Assembly: GCA_003551985.1 (NCBI GenBank)
Contig: PUOB01000090.1
Span: 1 to 6,749 of the forward strand
From: Desulfobacteraceae bacterium
Lineage (GTDB): Bacteria; Desulfobacterota; Desulfobacteria; Desulfobacterales; Desulfosalsimonadaceae
Length of the DNA: 6,749 bases
Direction: 5' to 3'
Part shown: positions 1-5,808 of the stretch, piece by piece
How positions within the stretch are numbered: position 1 is the stretch's first letter
How the letters are laid out: every line of letters begins with the position of its first letter
Notes under the pieces: model-generated
The model's input: the letters and a program-made list of their open reading frames with translations, nothing else
Told to the model about the DNA's origin: nothing
The model's database searches: none
Translations under genes and position numbers: made by a program

Positions 1-148
1 CTTCGTAAAAAGTCCAATATCTGCGTTACGCGCGATTTCCGAAGAAATTCACGTACGCTAAGTACGCTCAATTCTTCGAAAATCGCGCAAGCCTTGATCT
101 TGGCCTTTTTACAAAGTCGTCGGAAACCGACTTATTACGAGACTGTCA
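1..148 (+). repeat. Hairpin repeat (MITE-like), copy 1, left end cut by window edge
   Basis: This is the first of three related intergenic elements, all in the same orientation. Aligned with the copies at 4353 and 5669, it lacks only the outermost TGACGG, which lies before the window; the full length would be about 154 nt. Positions 1-57 are an imperfect reverse complement of roughly 60-118, giving a stem of about 55 bp whose tip is CGTAC-GCTAA-GTACG at 53-67. The right terminus (about 128-148, ending ACGAGACTGTCA) is a second partial inverse of the left end, so the left arm has two possible partners. It has no coding capacity and carries no TCACGCC palindrome, unlike the other two copies. 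It lies upstream of lpxB and may be transcribed in its leader. Confidence 0.85.
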
Positions 149-191
149 GTTGTTGGTCAAAGCGTTTTATTGGAAACGACTTTTTTTGATT

Positions 192-195
192 GGGA
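192..195 (+). promoter_or_regulatory. Candidate ribosome-binding site for lpxB
   Basis: GGGA lies 7 nt before the ATG at 203. No comparable purine-rich site precedes the upstream in-frame TTG at 170, and for the ATG at 197 this site would be too close. It is a weak Shine-Dalgarno match but is the best support for starting lpxB at 203. Confidence 0.4.
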
Positions 196-202
196 TATGG
201 GT

Positions 203-1348
203 ATGCGAAATCCGTCAAGCGCAGGCCGGGTAATGATTATCGCCGGGGAAACATCCGGGGATAGTCACGGCGCGCGCCTGGTTGCCGCAATGCGAAAAAT
301 AGATGAAACCATTGAATTTTTCGGCATCGGCGGCAACGCCATGAAAAAGGCGGGGGTTGACATTGTCGTTGATGCCGCAGCGCTTTCCGTGGTCGGCATT
401 ACCGAAGTGTTCTCACGCTTGCCGGCACTGCTCAGGGGGGCATCGGCAATCAAGCGCGAAGTGGTGCGAAGAAAACCGGACTTGGTCATTCTTATCGATT
501 TTCCGGATTTCAACCTGCACATGGCAAGATACGTCAAGCGTTTTTCGATTCCGGTTCTCTACTATATCAGTCCGCAGGTGTGGGCCTGGCGTTCGGGAAG
601 AATACACAAAATAAAGAAATATGTGGACCGCATGGCGGTGATCCTGCCTTTTGAAAAGGATTTTTACAGGCAATACGATGTGCCGGTGACGTTCGTGGGG
701 CACCCGCTTCTGGACCATTATAAAAAAGGGGCATTGGTTTCGCAGGCCGCAAATCCGGGCGTAAAAACCCTGATCGGGCTGCTGCCCGGTTCCAGGCGGC
801 AGGAAGTGAGCCGGAATCTGCATGTGATGCTTGCCGCGGCCAACCAGCTTAGTCGTAAAAGAGAAAATCTCGCCTTTCTCGTTTCGGCGGCACCGGGCAT
901 CGACCGTGACCTGATCGATGAATATATCCGCCCTTACCGGCAAACAATGGATATCCGGACGGCCGATGGCGATGTCGGCCATGTGCTTTCGCAATGCACG
1001 CTGGTTGTTGCAGCGTCCGGGACCGTTACCCTGGAAACCGCCATTCATGGTGTGCCGATGGTTATTGTGTACCGGGTCTCGCCGGTCAGTTATATGCTGG
1101 GGCGCGCCCTGATCCGGGTGGCGCATATCGGGCTGGCGAATATCATGGCCCAAAAGCGGGTTGTTCCGGAATTGCTCCAGCAGGAGGCAACGCCTGCCAA
1201 TATTGCCCGGGCGGCGGCCGATATTATTGACGACCCGATCCGTCTCGAAGAAACAAGGCAATCCCTGCGGCGCATCCGCGAGCAGCTCGGTGGGCCGGGG
1301 GCATCCAGCAAAACCGCCGGCATCGCCTATTCCATGATGCGGAAATGA
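203..1348 (+). CDS. lpxB: Lipid-A-disaccharide synthase LpxB
   Basis: LpxB is a GT-B fold glycosyltransferase (family GT19) acting at the inner face of the inner membrane. It joins UDP-2,3-diacylglucosamine to lipid X, releasing UDP and forming the beta-1,6 lipid A disaccharide. Visible motifs, numbered from the ATG at 203: AGETSGD at 14-20, GIGG at 41-44, IDFPDFN at 98-104 (D99 corresponds to the conserved catalytic aspartate), SPQVWAW at 123-129, VGHPLLD at 165-171, LLPGSRRQEV at 193-202 and SGTVTLE at 272-278. This start gives 381 aa, close to the 382 aa of E. coli LpxB. An in-frame TTG at 170 (392 aa) and ATGs at 197 and 233 are alternatives; 203 has the best spaced purine site. The stop is 4 nt before msbA, so coupled translation is likely. 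The gene looks intact, and the identification is firm. Confidence 0.97.
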   Translation: MRNPSSAGRVMIIAGETSGDSHGARLVAAMRKIDETIEFFGIGGNAMKKAGVDIVVDAAALSVVGITEVFSRLPALLRGASAIKREVVRRKPDLVILIDFPDFNLHMARYVKRFSIPVLYYISPQVWAWRSGRIHKIKKYVDRMAVILPFEKDFYRQYDVPVTFVGHPLLDHYKKGALVSQAANPGVKTLIGLLPGSRRQEVSRNLHVMLAAANQLSRKRENLAFLVSAAPGIDRDLIDEYIRPYRQTMDIRTADGDVGHVLSQCTLVVAASGTVTLETAIHGVPMVIVYRVSPVSYMLGRALIRVAHIGLANIMAQKRVVPELLQQEATPANIARAAADIIDDPIRLEETRQSLRRIREQLGGPGASSKTAGIAYSMMRK

Positions 1349-1352
1349 TGCT

Positions 1353-3152
1353 ATGATGAAAAAGCCCCTTCCGGAATTGAAGCAGCGGCACCGGCGCCTC
1401 ATCGGCTATATCCGGGAAAACTGGGTGCTTTTGGCGGTTGCCCTGCTGTGCATGATGGTCGTCGCCGCTTCAACCTCCGCCACCGCCTTTCTTGTAAAGC
1501 CGATTCTTGATGAAATATTCATGGCGCAGAACCGGCAGATGCTGTTGATCATGCCGGTCCTGGTGCTTGGGATTTATATCCTGCGCGGTTTCGCCCTGTA
1601 CGGCAAGGAATTTTTCATGCACCTGGTGGGTGAGCGGATCATCAAAAAATTCCGCAACAACCTCTATGATAAAATATCCGATCTGTCGCTGACTTTTTTT
1701 TACCGGCACAAGACCGGTGTGTTGATGTCAAGAATTACCCATGACGTCAATATCATCAAGAACATGGTCTCCAAGTCCATCGCCGCCGGCCTGGGCGATA
1801 TTTTTACAATAATCGGCCTTATTTTCGTTATTTTTTACCGGGATTGGAAGCTTGCCATTATCGCCATGATCGTTTTGCCGGCCGCCTTTTACCCGATTTA
1901 TGAATTCGGCCGGCGGGTAAGGCGGTTTTCAACCAAAAGCCAGGAAAGCATGGCCGAATTGAACGCTTTTCTCCATGAAACCTTCTGGGGCAACAAAATC
2001 GTCAAGGCGTTCAGTATGGAGGATGCCGAAAAAAAGCGGTTTTATGATAAAAATCAACGGGTGTTCAAATTCGAGGTCAAGACGCTGCGGACCAAGGCCC
2101 TGGCCTCGCCGGTCATGGAGGTATTGGGCGGCATCGGTGTGGCGCTTATCATCTGGTACGGCGGATCGGCCGTTATAAGAGAGGACGCGACGCCCGGGAA
2201 TTTCTTTTCGTTCATGACGGCGGTCATGCTGCTTTATGCGCCGGTAAAAAAACTGACCAAGCTCAATAACGTGATACAGCAGGGGCTTGCAGCGGTTGAC
2301 CGGGTGTTCGATATCCTGGAGACCGAAACGGATATAACGGAGCCTGAAACCCCCGTTGCATTGCCGCCGCCCCCGCATCGGATCGAATTTCGGGATGTGT
2401 CGTTTCATTATGAACCCGGAGAGCCGGTCCTGGCCGCCATAAACCTGGAAGCGGCGCCCGGAGAGCGAATCGGCATCGTCGGGTCCAGCGGTGGGGGCAA
2501 AACATCCCTTGTCAACCTTATCCCGCGCCTGCATGATGTCACGGGCGGCGCCATTCTATTTGACGGCATCGATATCCGCGATGTTTCCCTGAAAGACCTC
2601 AGGCGCCGCGTTGCCATTGTCACCCAGGAGCCGATACTGTTTAACGATACCATTCGAAACAACATCGCATACGGCACTCCCGGGGCGGCGGACGAGGCGA
2701 TTGTCAAAGCGGCTGATGCGGCATATATTCACCAGTTTATCAGCAGCCTGCCCAGGGGGTATGATACGCCCATCGGCGAGTTGGGCAACCGCCTGTCCGG
2801 CGGGCAGAAACAGCGCATGTGCATTGCCCGGGCCATCCTGAAGGACTCGCCCGTGCTCATCCTGGACGAGGCCACCTCCGCCCTGGACACCGAATCGGAG
2901 GATCTTGTCCAAAAAGCGCTGTTAAACCTCATGCAGGGCCGGACGTCGTTTGTCATTGCGCACAGGCTTTCGACCATACTGGATGCGGACCGCCTGATCG
3001 TCCTTTCCGGCGGTCGGATTGCCGAGGAAGGGTCCCATGAATCCCTGATTGCACAACAGGGTGAATATTACAGGCTCTACGAGCGCCAGTTTGAAAACGG
3101 CCCCGACGCGGAGGCGATTGAATCGGTGGAAAGCAGGGGGACCAACATATAG
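1353..3152 (+). CDS. msbA: Lipid A export ABC transporter MsbA (fused permease-ATPase)
   Basis: MsbA is the homodimeric inner-membrane flippase that uses ATP to move core-lipid A from the cytoplasmic to the periplasmic leaflet. At 599 aa it matches the family (E. coli 582 aa). The N-terminal membrane domain occupies about residues 20-320, with hydrophobic segments near 24-47, 62-83, 146-162, 165-182, 255-272 and 283-297. A proline-rich linker (PPPPH, 338-342) leads to the nucleotide-binding domain: A-loop Tyr353, Walker A GSSGGGKTS at 377-385, Q-loop VTQEPILF at 423-430, signature LSGGQKQR at 481-488, Walker B VLILDE at 501-506, D-loop SALD at 509-512 and H-loop His537. All catalytic residues are present. 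An acidic tail of about 20 residues follows the ATPase. Other fused ABC exporters share this architecture, but length, sequence style and the position between lpxB and lptF make lipid A the likely substrate. A second in-frame ATG directly follows the first. Confidence 0.95.
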   Translation: MMKKPLPELKQRHRRLIGYIRENWVLLAVALLCMMVVAASTSATAFLVKPILDEIFMAQNRQMLLIMPVLVLGIYILRGFALYGKEFFMHLVGERIIKKFRNNLYDKISDLSLTFFYRHKTGVLMSRITHDVNIIKNMVSKSIAAGLGDIFTIIGLIFVIFYRDWKLAIIAMIVLPAAFYPIYEFGRRVRRFSTKSQESMAELNAFLHETFWGNKIVKAFSMEDAEKKRFYDKNQRVFKFEVKTLRTKALASPVMEVLGGIGVALIIWYGGSAVIREDATPGNFFSFMTAVMLLYAPVKKLTKLNNVIQQGLAAVDRVFDILETETDITEPETPVALPPPPHRIEFRDVSFHYEPGEPVLAAINLEAAPGERIGIVGSSGGGKTSLVNLIPRLHDVTGGAILFDGIDIRDVSLKDLRRRVAIVTQEPILFNDTIRNNIAYGTPGAADEAIVKAADAAYIHQFISSLPRGYDTPIGELGNRLSGGQKQRMCIARAILKDSPVLILDEATSALDTESEDLVQKALLNLMQGRTSFVIAHRLSTILDADRLIVLSGGRIAEEGSHESLIAQQGEYYRLYERQFENGPDAEAIESVESRGTNI

Positions 3153-3161
3153 AGAAAAGGC

Positions 3162-4355
3162 ATGCAAAACAAGACATTAAACCGCTACATAGTTTTAGAG
3201 CTTATTCCGCCGTTTCTCATGAGCCTGGCCTTTTTCATGTTTGTCTTTCTCATGGGGCAATTGCTCGATATCACAAACATGATCGTCAATTACCAGGTCA
3301 GCCTGGGCGTTTTCGCGCTGCTTCTGGTGTTATCTCTTCCCCATTTCCTGGTCTATATCATCCCCATGTCGACCATGATGAGCGTATTGCTCACTTTTTT
3401 GCGAATGTCCGGCGACAATGAGATTGTTGCGCTCAAGGCAAGCGGCGTGAGCATGTACCGGATGCTTCCGCCGGTTTTGGTTTTTTCTTTTATTTGTATG
3501 GTTGTTACTGGTTTCATGGGGATCTACGGGATGCCGCTGGGCAAGAGCGCCTACGAGCAGCTCGTGCTGGATGTGGCCCGCACCCATTTCAGTATTGCGC
3601 TAAAGCCCAACACCTTTAACGACGCCTTTCCCGACGTTGTCTTTTATATAAATGATATTGATCACCAGACTCGCGAATTGCAGGATGTTTTTATCGAGGA
3701 CAGGCGTCAGGAAAATCTGTCAAGCACGATCATTGCACCCCGGGGTCACCTGTTCGAGGGGGATGATCCGTACACATTTACCCTTCGACTTTACAACGGC
3801 ATGGTGAACAACGTGCAGCTTGAGGAGCGCTCGGCGCATACAACCCGGTTCGACACTTACGACATCCGGCTCGATTTGCACGAAGAAGCGGCGGGCAGGA
3901 AGGACCGGGACAAGGATAGAAGGGAGATGATGCTTTCCGAACTCATTGAACACGTGCGCGACGCAGAGGAAAAAGACAGGCGCTACTATTCGATTTTAAT
4001 GGAGCTGCACATGAAGTTCTCGCTTCCCTTTGCATGTATTGCGCTGGCGGTACTGGCTGCCCCCATGGGCATACAGACCCTGACATCACGGTGGTCCGCA
4101 GGTCTGGGGATAGGCCTTGTGGCATTTCTGTTTTATTACCTGCTCCTTTCCGGGGGCATGATCCTTGGAGAGGCCGGCGTCATGGCCCCTGCGGCCGGAA
4201 CATGGATGCCGAATATTGTAATGGGTGCGCTGGGAATATACTTGTGGGTCAAGACCGCCAAAGATAGCCCGGTCGCACTTCTGGAGTATCTCAGAAATTT
4301 TACGGGGCGGGTCGCAGGCATCATAAAAGCGTATTTCGGGGCTCCCAAAGGGTGA
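3162..4355 (+). CDS. lptF: LPS export permease LptF (YjgP/YjgQ family)
   Basis: LptF is one of two membrane subunits of the LptB2FG extractor, which takes LPS from the outer leaflet of the inner membrane and passes it to the LptC-LptA bridge. The 397-aa protein shows the family layout: three N-terminal membrane segments (about 11-35, 50-80 and 101-123), a periplasmic beta-jellyroll region (about 130-250), then three C-terminal segments (about 284-302, 312-332 and 346-364). The cytoplasmic stretch SGDNEIVALKASGVS (83-97) is the coupling-helix region that contacts LptB, and it is almost repeated in LptG. The start lies 9 nt after msbA, with GAGA at 3152-3155 spaced 6 nt from the ATG. The LptF rather than LptG assignment rests on being the first and longer of the tandem pair. 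Its TGA stop coincides with the first bases of the repeat at 4353, so the present C-terminus may be a product of insertion. Confidence 0.94.
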   Translation: MQNKTLNRYIVLELIPPFLMSLAFFMFVFLMGQLLDITNMIVNYQVSLGVFALLLVLSLPHFLVYIIPMSTMMSVLLTFLRMSGDNEIVALKASGVSMYRMLPPVLVFSFICMVVTGFMGIYGMPLGKSAYEQLVLDVARTHFSIALKPNTFNDAFPDVVFYINDIDHQTRELQDVFIEDRRQENLSSTIIAPRGHLFEGDDPYTFTLRLYNGMVNNVQLEERSAHTTRFDTYDIRLDLHEEAAGRKDRDKDRREMMLSELIEHVRDAEEKDRRYYSILMELHMKFSLPFACIALAVLAAPMGIQTLTSRWSAGLGIGLVAFLFYYLLLSGGMILGEAGVMAPAAGTWMPNIVMGALGIYLWVKTAKDSPVALLEYLRNFTGRVAGIIKAYFGAPKG

Positions 4356-4387
4356 CGGCTTCGTAAAAAGGCCAATATCTGCGTTAT

Positions 4388-4445
4388 GCGAAATTTCTCA
4401 GAATTTTATCACGCCTTGGCGTGACTGTATTCTTCGAAATTTCGC
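4388..4445 (+). repeat. Three-tier symmetric hairpin at the core of copy 2
   Basis: Three perfect stems stack in order. GCGAAATTTC (4388-4397) pairs with GAAATTTCGC (4436-4445). AGAAT (4400-4404) pairs with ATTCT (4429-4433). TCACGCC (4409-4415) pairs with GGCGTGA (4418-4424). The internal loops are symmetric at 2x2 and 4x4 nt. That is 22 paired positions in 58 nt. In transcript form it would be a stable stem between lptF and lptG. It is not followed directly by a U-run, so it is not a standard intrinsic terminator; processing or mRNA stability is more plausible. Confidence 0.8.
4409..4424. repeat. Nested palindrome TCACGCC-TT-GGCGTGA (tip copy)
   Basis: This is a perfect 7-bp inverted repeat around TT. 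It occupies the place where copy 1 has the different tip palindrome CGTAC-GCTAA-GTACG, so the hairpin tip has been replaced rather than gradually mutated. An identical sequence lies 51 bp downstream. Confidence 0.85.
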
Positions 4446-4459
4446 AAGCCTTGATCTTG

Positions 4460-4475
4460 TCACGCCTTGGCGTGA
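4460..4475. repeat. Nested palindrome TCACGCC-TT-GGCGTGA (right-arm copy)
   Basis: It is identical to the palindrome at 4409-4424 but sits in the right arm, between CTTG and TTAC. Copy 3 has its version at the same place with the same flanks (5752-5768), while copy 1 has GCCTTTTTAC there instead. Confidence 0.85.
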
Positions 4476-4534
4476 TTACTTTGCCGTCCCAAAACGACTT
4501 TTTACGAGACTATCAACGGGTAATATATACACTG

Positions 4535-4564
4535 TTGACTTTTGGACTGGCCGCGTCCTTATGT
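4535..4564 (+). promoter_or_regulatory. Possible weak sigma-70-type promoter for lptG
   Basis: TTGACT (4535-4540) is a good -35 match. An 18-nt spacer leads to TTATGT (4559-4564), a poor -10 match. It lies in the 69-nt leader between repeat copy 2 and lptG, where local transcription could compensate for separation from lptF. The evidence is motif only, and this could be chance. Confidence 0.2.
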
Positions 4565-4584
4565 AGAGGGTTGAAAAAATAGCC

Positions 4585-5664
4585 ATGGCGATTGTACACC
4601 GCTACATTGTTTTCACATTCATGAAATATTTCGCCATTGTTATGGTGACGGTGGTCATAATATACCTTGCCATCGATGTTTTCGCCGGTGTTGACCGTTT
4701 TCTGGCATCCCCCGTCTCCAATTACGATACGGCGCTTTATTACATATACAAGATTCCATTGGTGGTTTCGGAATTGGCGCCTGTCGCGGTTCTCCTGGGC
4801 GTTTTGGCCGTTTTTGGCCTTATGAGCCGGAACAATGAAATCGTCGCCCTGAAAAGCGGCGGAATAAGCATGTTTTATCTGCTCAAACCCGTTGTTGCAT
4901 TAGGTGTGGTGTTTGCCGCCGCCTTGTTTTTATTTTCCGAAGTGGCGGTACCGGTCAGCATTTTTAAGTCGAATGAAATCGATGCGCAGCGAAGGGGGGG
5001 TGATCAGCGGAGCAGCTTGTCAGCCCGGCAGGATATTTGGATTCGTCATGCCGATGGGCTTGCCCATGCCAAATATTTTCATCCCCGCGAAGAGGTCATT
5101 TTCGGTGTCAGCCTGTATTTCCTTGATGACGACTATAAACTGGCCCGGCGAATCGATGCCCGGCGGGCAGAGTACCGGGATGGCCGATGGGTTTTTTACG
5201 ACAGCATGATCCAGCACCTGGAAAGGCCGGACATGGACATCCGGATCGATCACAGGGAAGAGACCCCCCTCGAACTGGATCTTGAGCCTTCGGATTTTCA
5301 GCGAATGGTCGTGGAATCCGAAGAGATGAGCATTACCGATTTGCATCGATACATAAAGCGGGTTGAAAGGGAGGGGTATGATGCAACCGATTACCGGGTG
5401 GACTTTTACGGCAAAACCGCCTTTCCTTTTGTCTGCCTGATCATGGCAGTAATGGGGGCAGGCATTGTGCTTCTCGGGAAAACAAAAGACATTATGCTGT
5501 CCGGCTTTGCTTACGGAATTGTTTTTGGTTTTGCATACTGGTTTATATACAGTTTTTCGCTGTCAATGGGATACGGCGGGCTCATGCCCCCGCTGCTCGC
5601 GGCCTGGGCAGCCAACATCCTCTATGGCCTTGGGGTTGGGCTTATGCTGCTGTACATTGATTAA
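4585..5664 (+). CDS. lptG: LPS export permease LptG (YjgP/YjgQ family)
   Basis: LptG is the second membrane subunit of the LptB2FG LPS extractor, partner of LptF. It is 359 aa, close to the E. coli protein (360 aa). Membrane segments lie near 11-34, 58-80, 98-118, 277-297, 304-326 and 334-356, flanking a periplasmic jellyroll region of about 125-245. The coupling-helix motif SRNNEIVALKSGGIS (81-95) parallels SGDNEIVALKASGVS in LptF, showing that the two are paralogues. The ATG at 4585 is the only reasonable start: an in-frame TAG lies at 4564-4566, and no other ATG, GTG or TTG falls between. The best purine site, AGAGGG (4565-4570), is 14 nt away, a rather long spacing. Unlike the tight lpxB-msbA-lptF junctions, it is 229 nt from lptF because of repeat copy 2. 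The TAA stop lies 4 nt before repeat copy 3. Confidence 0.95.
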   Translation: MAIVHRYIVFTFMKYFAIVMVTVVIIYLAIDVFAGVDRFLASPVSNYDTALYYIYKIPLVVSELAPVAVLLGVLAVFGLMSRNNEIVALKSGGISMFYLLKPVVALGVVFAAALFLFSEVAVPVSIFKSNEIDAQRRGGDQRSSLSARQDIWIRHADGLAHAKYFHPREEVIFGVSLYFLDDDYKLARRIDARRAEYRDGRWVFYDSMIQHLERPDMDIRIDHREETPLELDLEPSDFQRMVVESEEMSITDLHRYIKRVEREGYDATDYRVDFYGKTAFPFVCLIMAVMGAGIVLLGKTKDIMLSGFAYGIVFGFAYWFIYSFSLSMGYGGLMPPLLAAWAANILYGLGVGLMLLYID

Positions 5665-5751
5665 ATGATGACGGCTTCGTAAACGTCCAATATCTGCGTT
5701 ACGCGCAATTTTCGAAGAATATCGCGTGTACCTGAGTGCTCTCAATTCTTG

Positions 5752-5768
5752 TCACGCCCCTGGCGTGA
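5752..5768. repeat. Nested palindrome TCACGCC-CCT-GGCGTGA in copy 3
   Basis: It has the same 7-bp arms as the copy 2 palindromes, but the centre is 3 nt (CCT) instead of 2 nt (TT). The flanks CTTG and TTAC match the right-arm site of copy 2. The variable centre with conserved arms fits selection or exchange acting on the arms. Confidence 0.8.
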
Positions 5769-5796
5769 TTACAAAGCCGTCTGATCGCGACTTTTT

Positions 5797-5801
5797 ACGA
5801 G
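5797..5801 (+). promoter_or_regulatory. Weak ribosome-binding site for lpxK lying inside repeat copy 3
   Basis: ACGAG, part of the conserved right end of the repeat, is the only purine-rich sequence at a workable distance, 7 nt before the ATG at 5809 and 10 nt before the one at 5812. The match to a Shine-Dalgarno sequence is weak. Confidence 0.3.
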
Positions 5802-5808
5802 TTCATCA

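Larger units (their letters stand above)
4353..4515 (+). repeat. Hairpin repeat (MITE-like), copy 2, with two nested palindromes
   Basis: This is the largest copy, 163 nt, bounded by TGA...TCA. The 17-nt ends are imperfect inverted repeats sharing TGA and CGTAAAAA. It aligns with copy 1 through CGTAAAAAG, CCAATATCTGCGTTA, TTCTTCGAAA, GCAAGCCTTGATCTTG and ACGAGACT.TCA. It differs by carrying TCACGCCTTGGCGTGA twice, at the hairpin tip (4409-4424) and in the right arm (4460-4475). The core 4388-4445 is a symmetric hairpin. The lptF stop codon is its first three bases. The flanking tetranucleotides AGGG (4349-4352) and ACGG (4516-4519) match at 3 of 4 positions, a weak hint of a target-site duplication. 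No coding capacity is seen. Confidence 0.88.
5669..5808 (+). repeat. Hairpin repeat (MITE-like), copy 3, internally shortened
   Basis: This copy is 140 nt, bounded by TGACGG and TTCATCA. It shares CTTCGTAAA, GTCCAATATCTGCGTTACGCGC, TTTTCGAAGAA and GACTTTTTACGAG with the other copies, in the same orientation. Relative to copy 1 it lacks the stretch matching 77-101 of the window, a 25-nt loss between TCTT microhomologies, so most of the right arm is gone. One nested palindrome is present at 5752-5768. Direct ATGATGA repeats occur at 5665-5671 and 5809-5815. The element fills essentially the whole lptG-lpxK gap. Confidence 0.88.

Noticed and set aside
170..202. TTG start at 170 for lpxB
   Set aside because: It would add 11 residues beyond the usual family length and has no well-placed purine site; the ATG at 203 gives 381 aa. 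It cannot be fully excluded.
413..1402. Long antisense open frame (329 codons) opposite lpxB and the start of msbA
   Set aside because: It lies opposite strongly conserved lpxB motifs, is rich in His/Arg/Pro/Cys without domain character, and follows from codon bias on the coding strand.
1929..2534. Antisense open frame (201 codons) opposite msbA
   Set aside because: It overlaps the MsbA membrane and nucleotide-binding domains, shows no recognisable motif, and has a composition typical of a shadow frame.
4353..4515. Intrinsic terminator after lptF
   Set aside because: The hairpins are not followed by a U-run at the base; the CTTTTTACGAG at the end belongs to the inverted terminal repeat present in all copies.
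3162..5664. lptF and lptG as a recent tandem gene duplication
   Set aside because: They share the family fold and the EIVALK motif but are widely diverged, as expected for the ancient LptF/LptG paralogue pair.
4409..5768. Operator sites for a dimeric regulator (TCACGCC dyads)
   Set aside because: The centre varies between 2 and 3 nt, and the sites occur only inside the repeat elements, which fits a structural hairpin module better than a protein-binding site.
1..5808. CRISPR array or tandem repeat array
   Set aside because: There are only three copies, kilobases apart, separated by genes, with no regular spacers.
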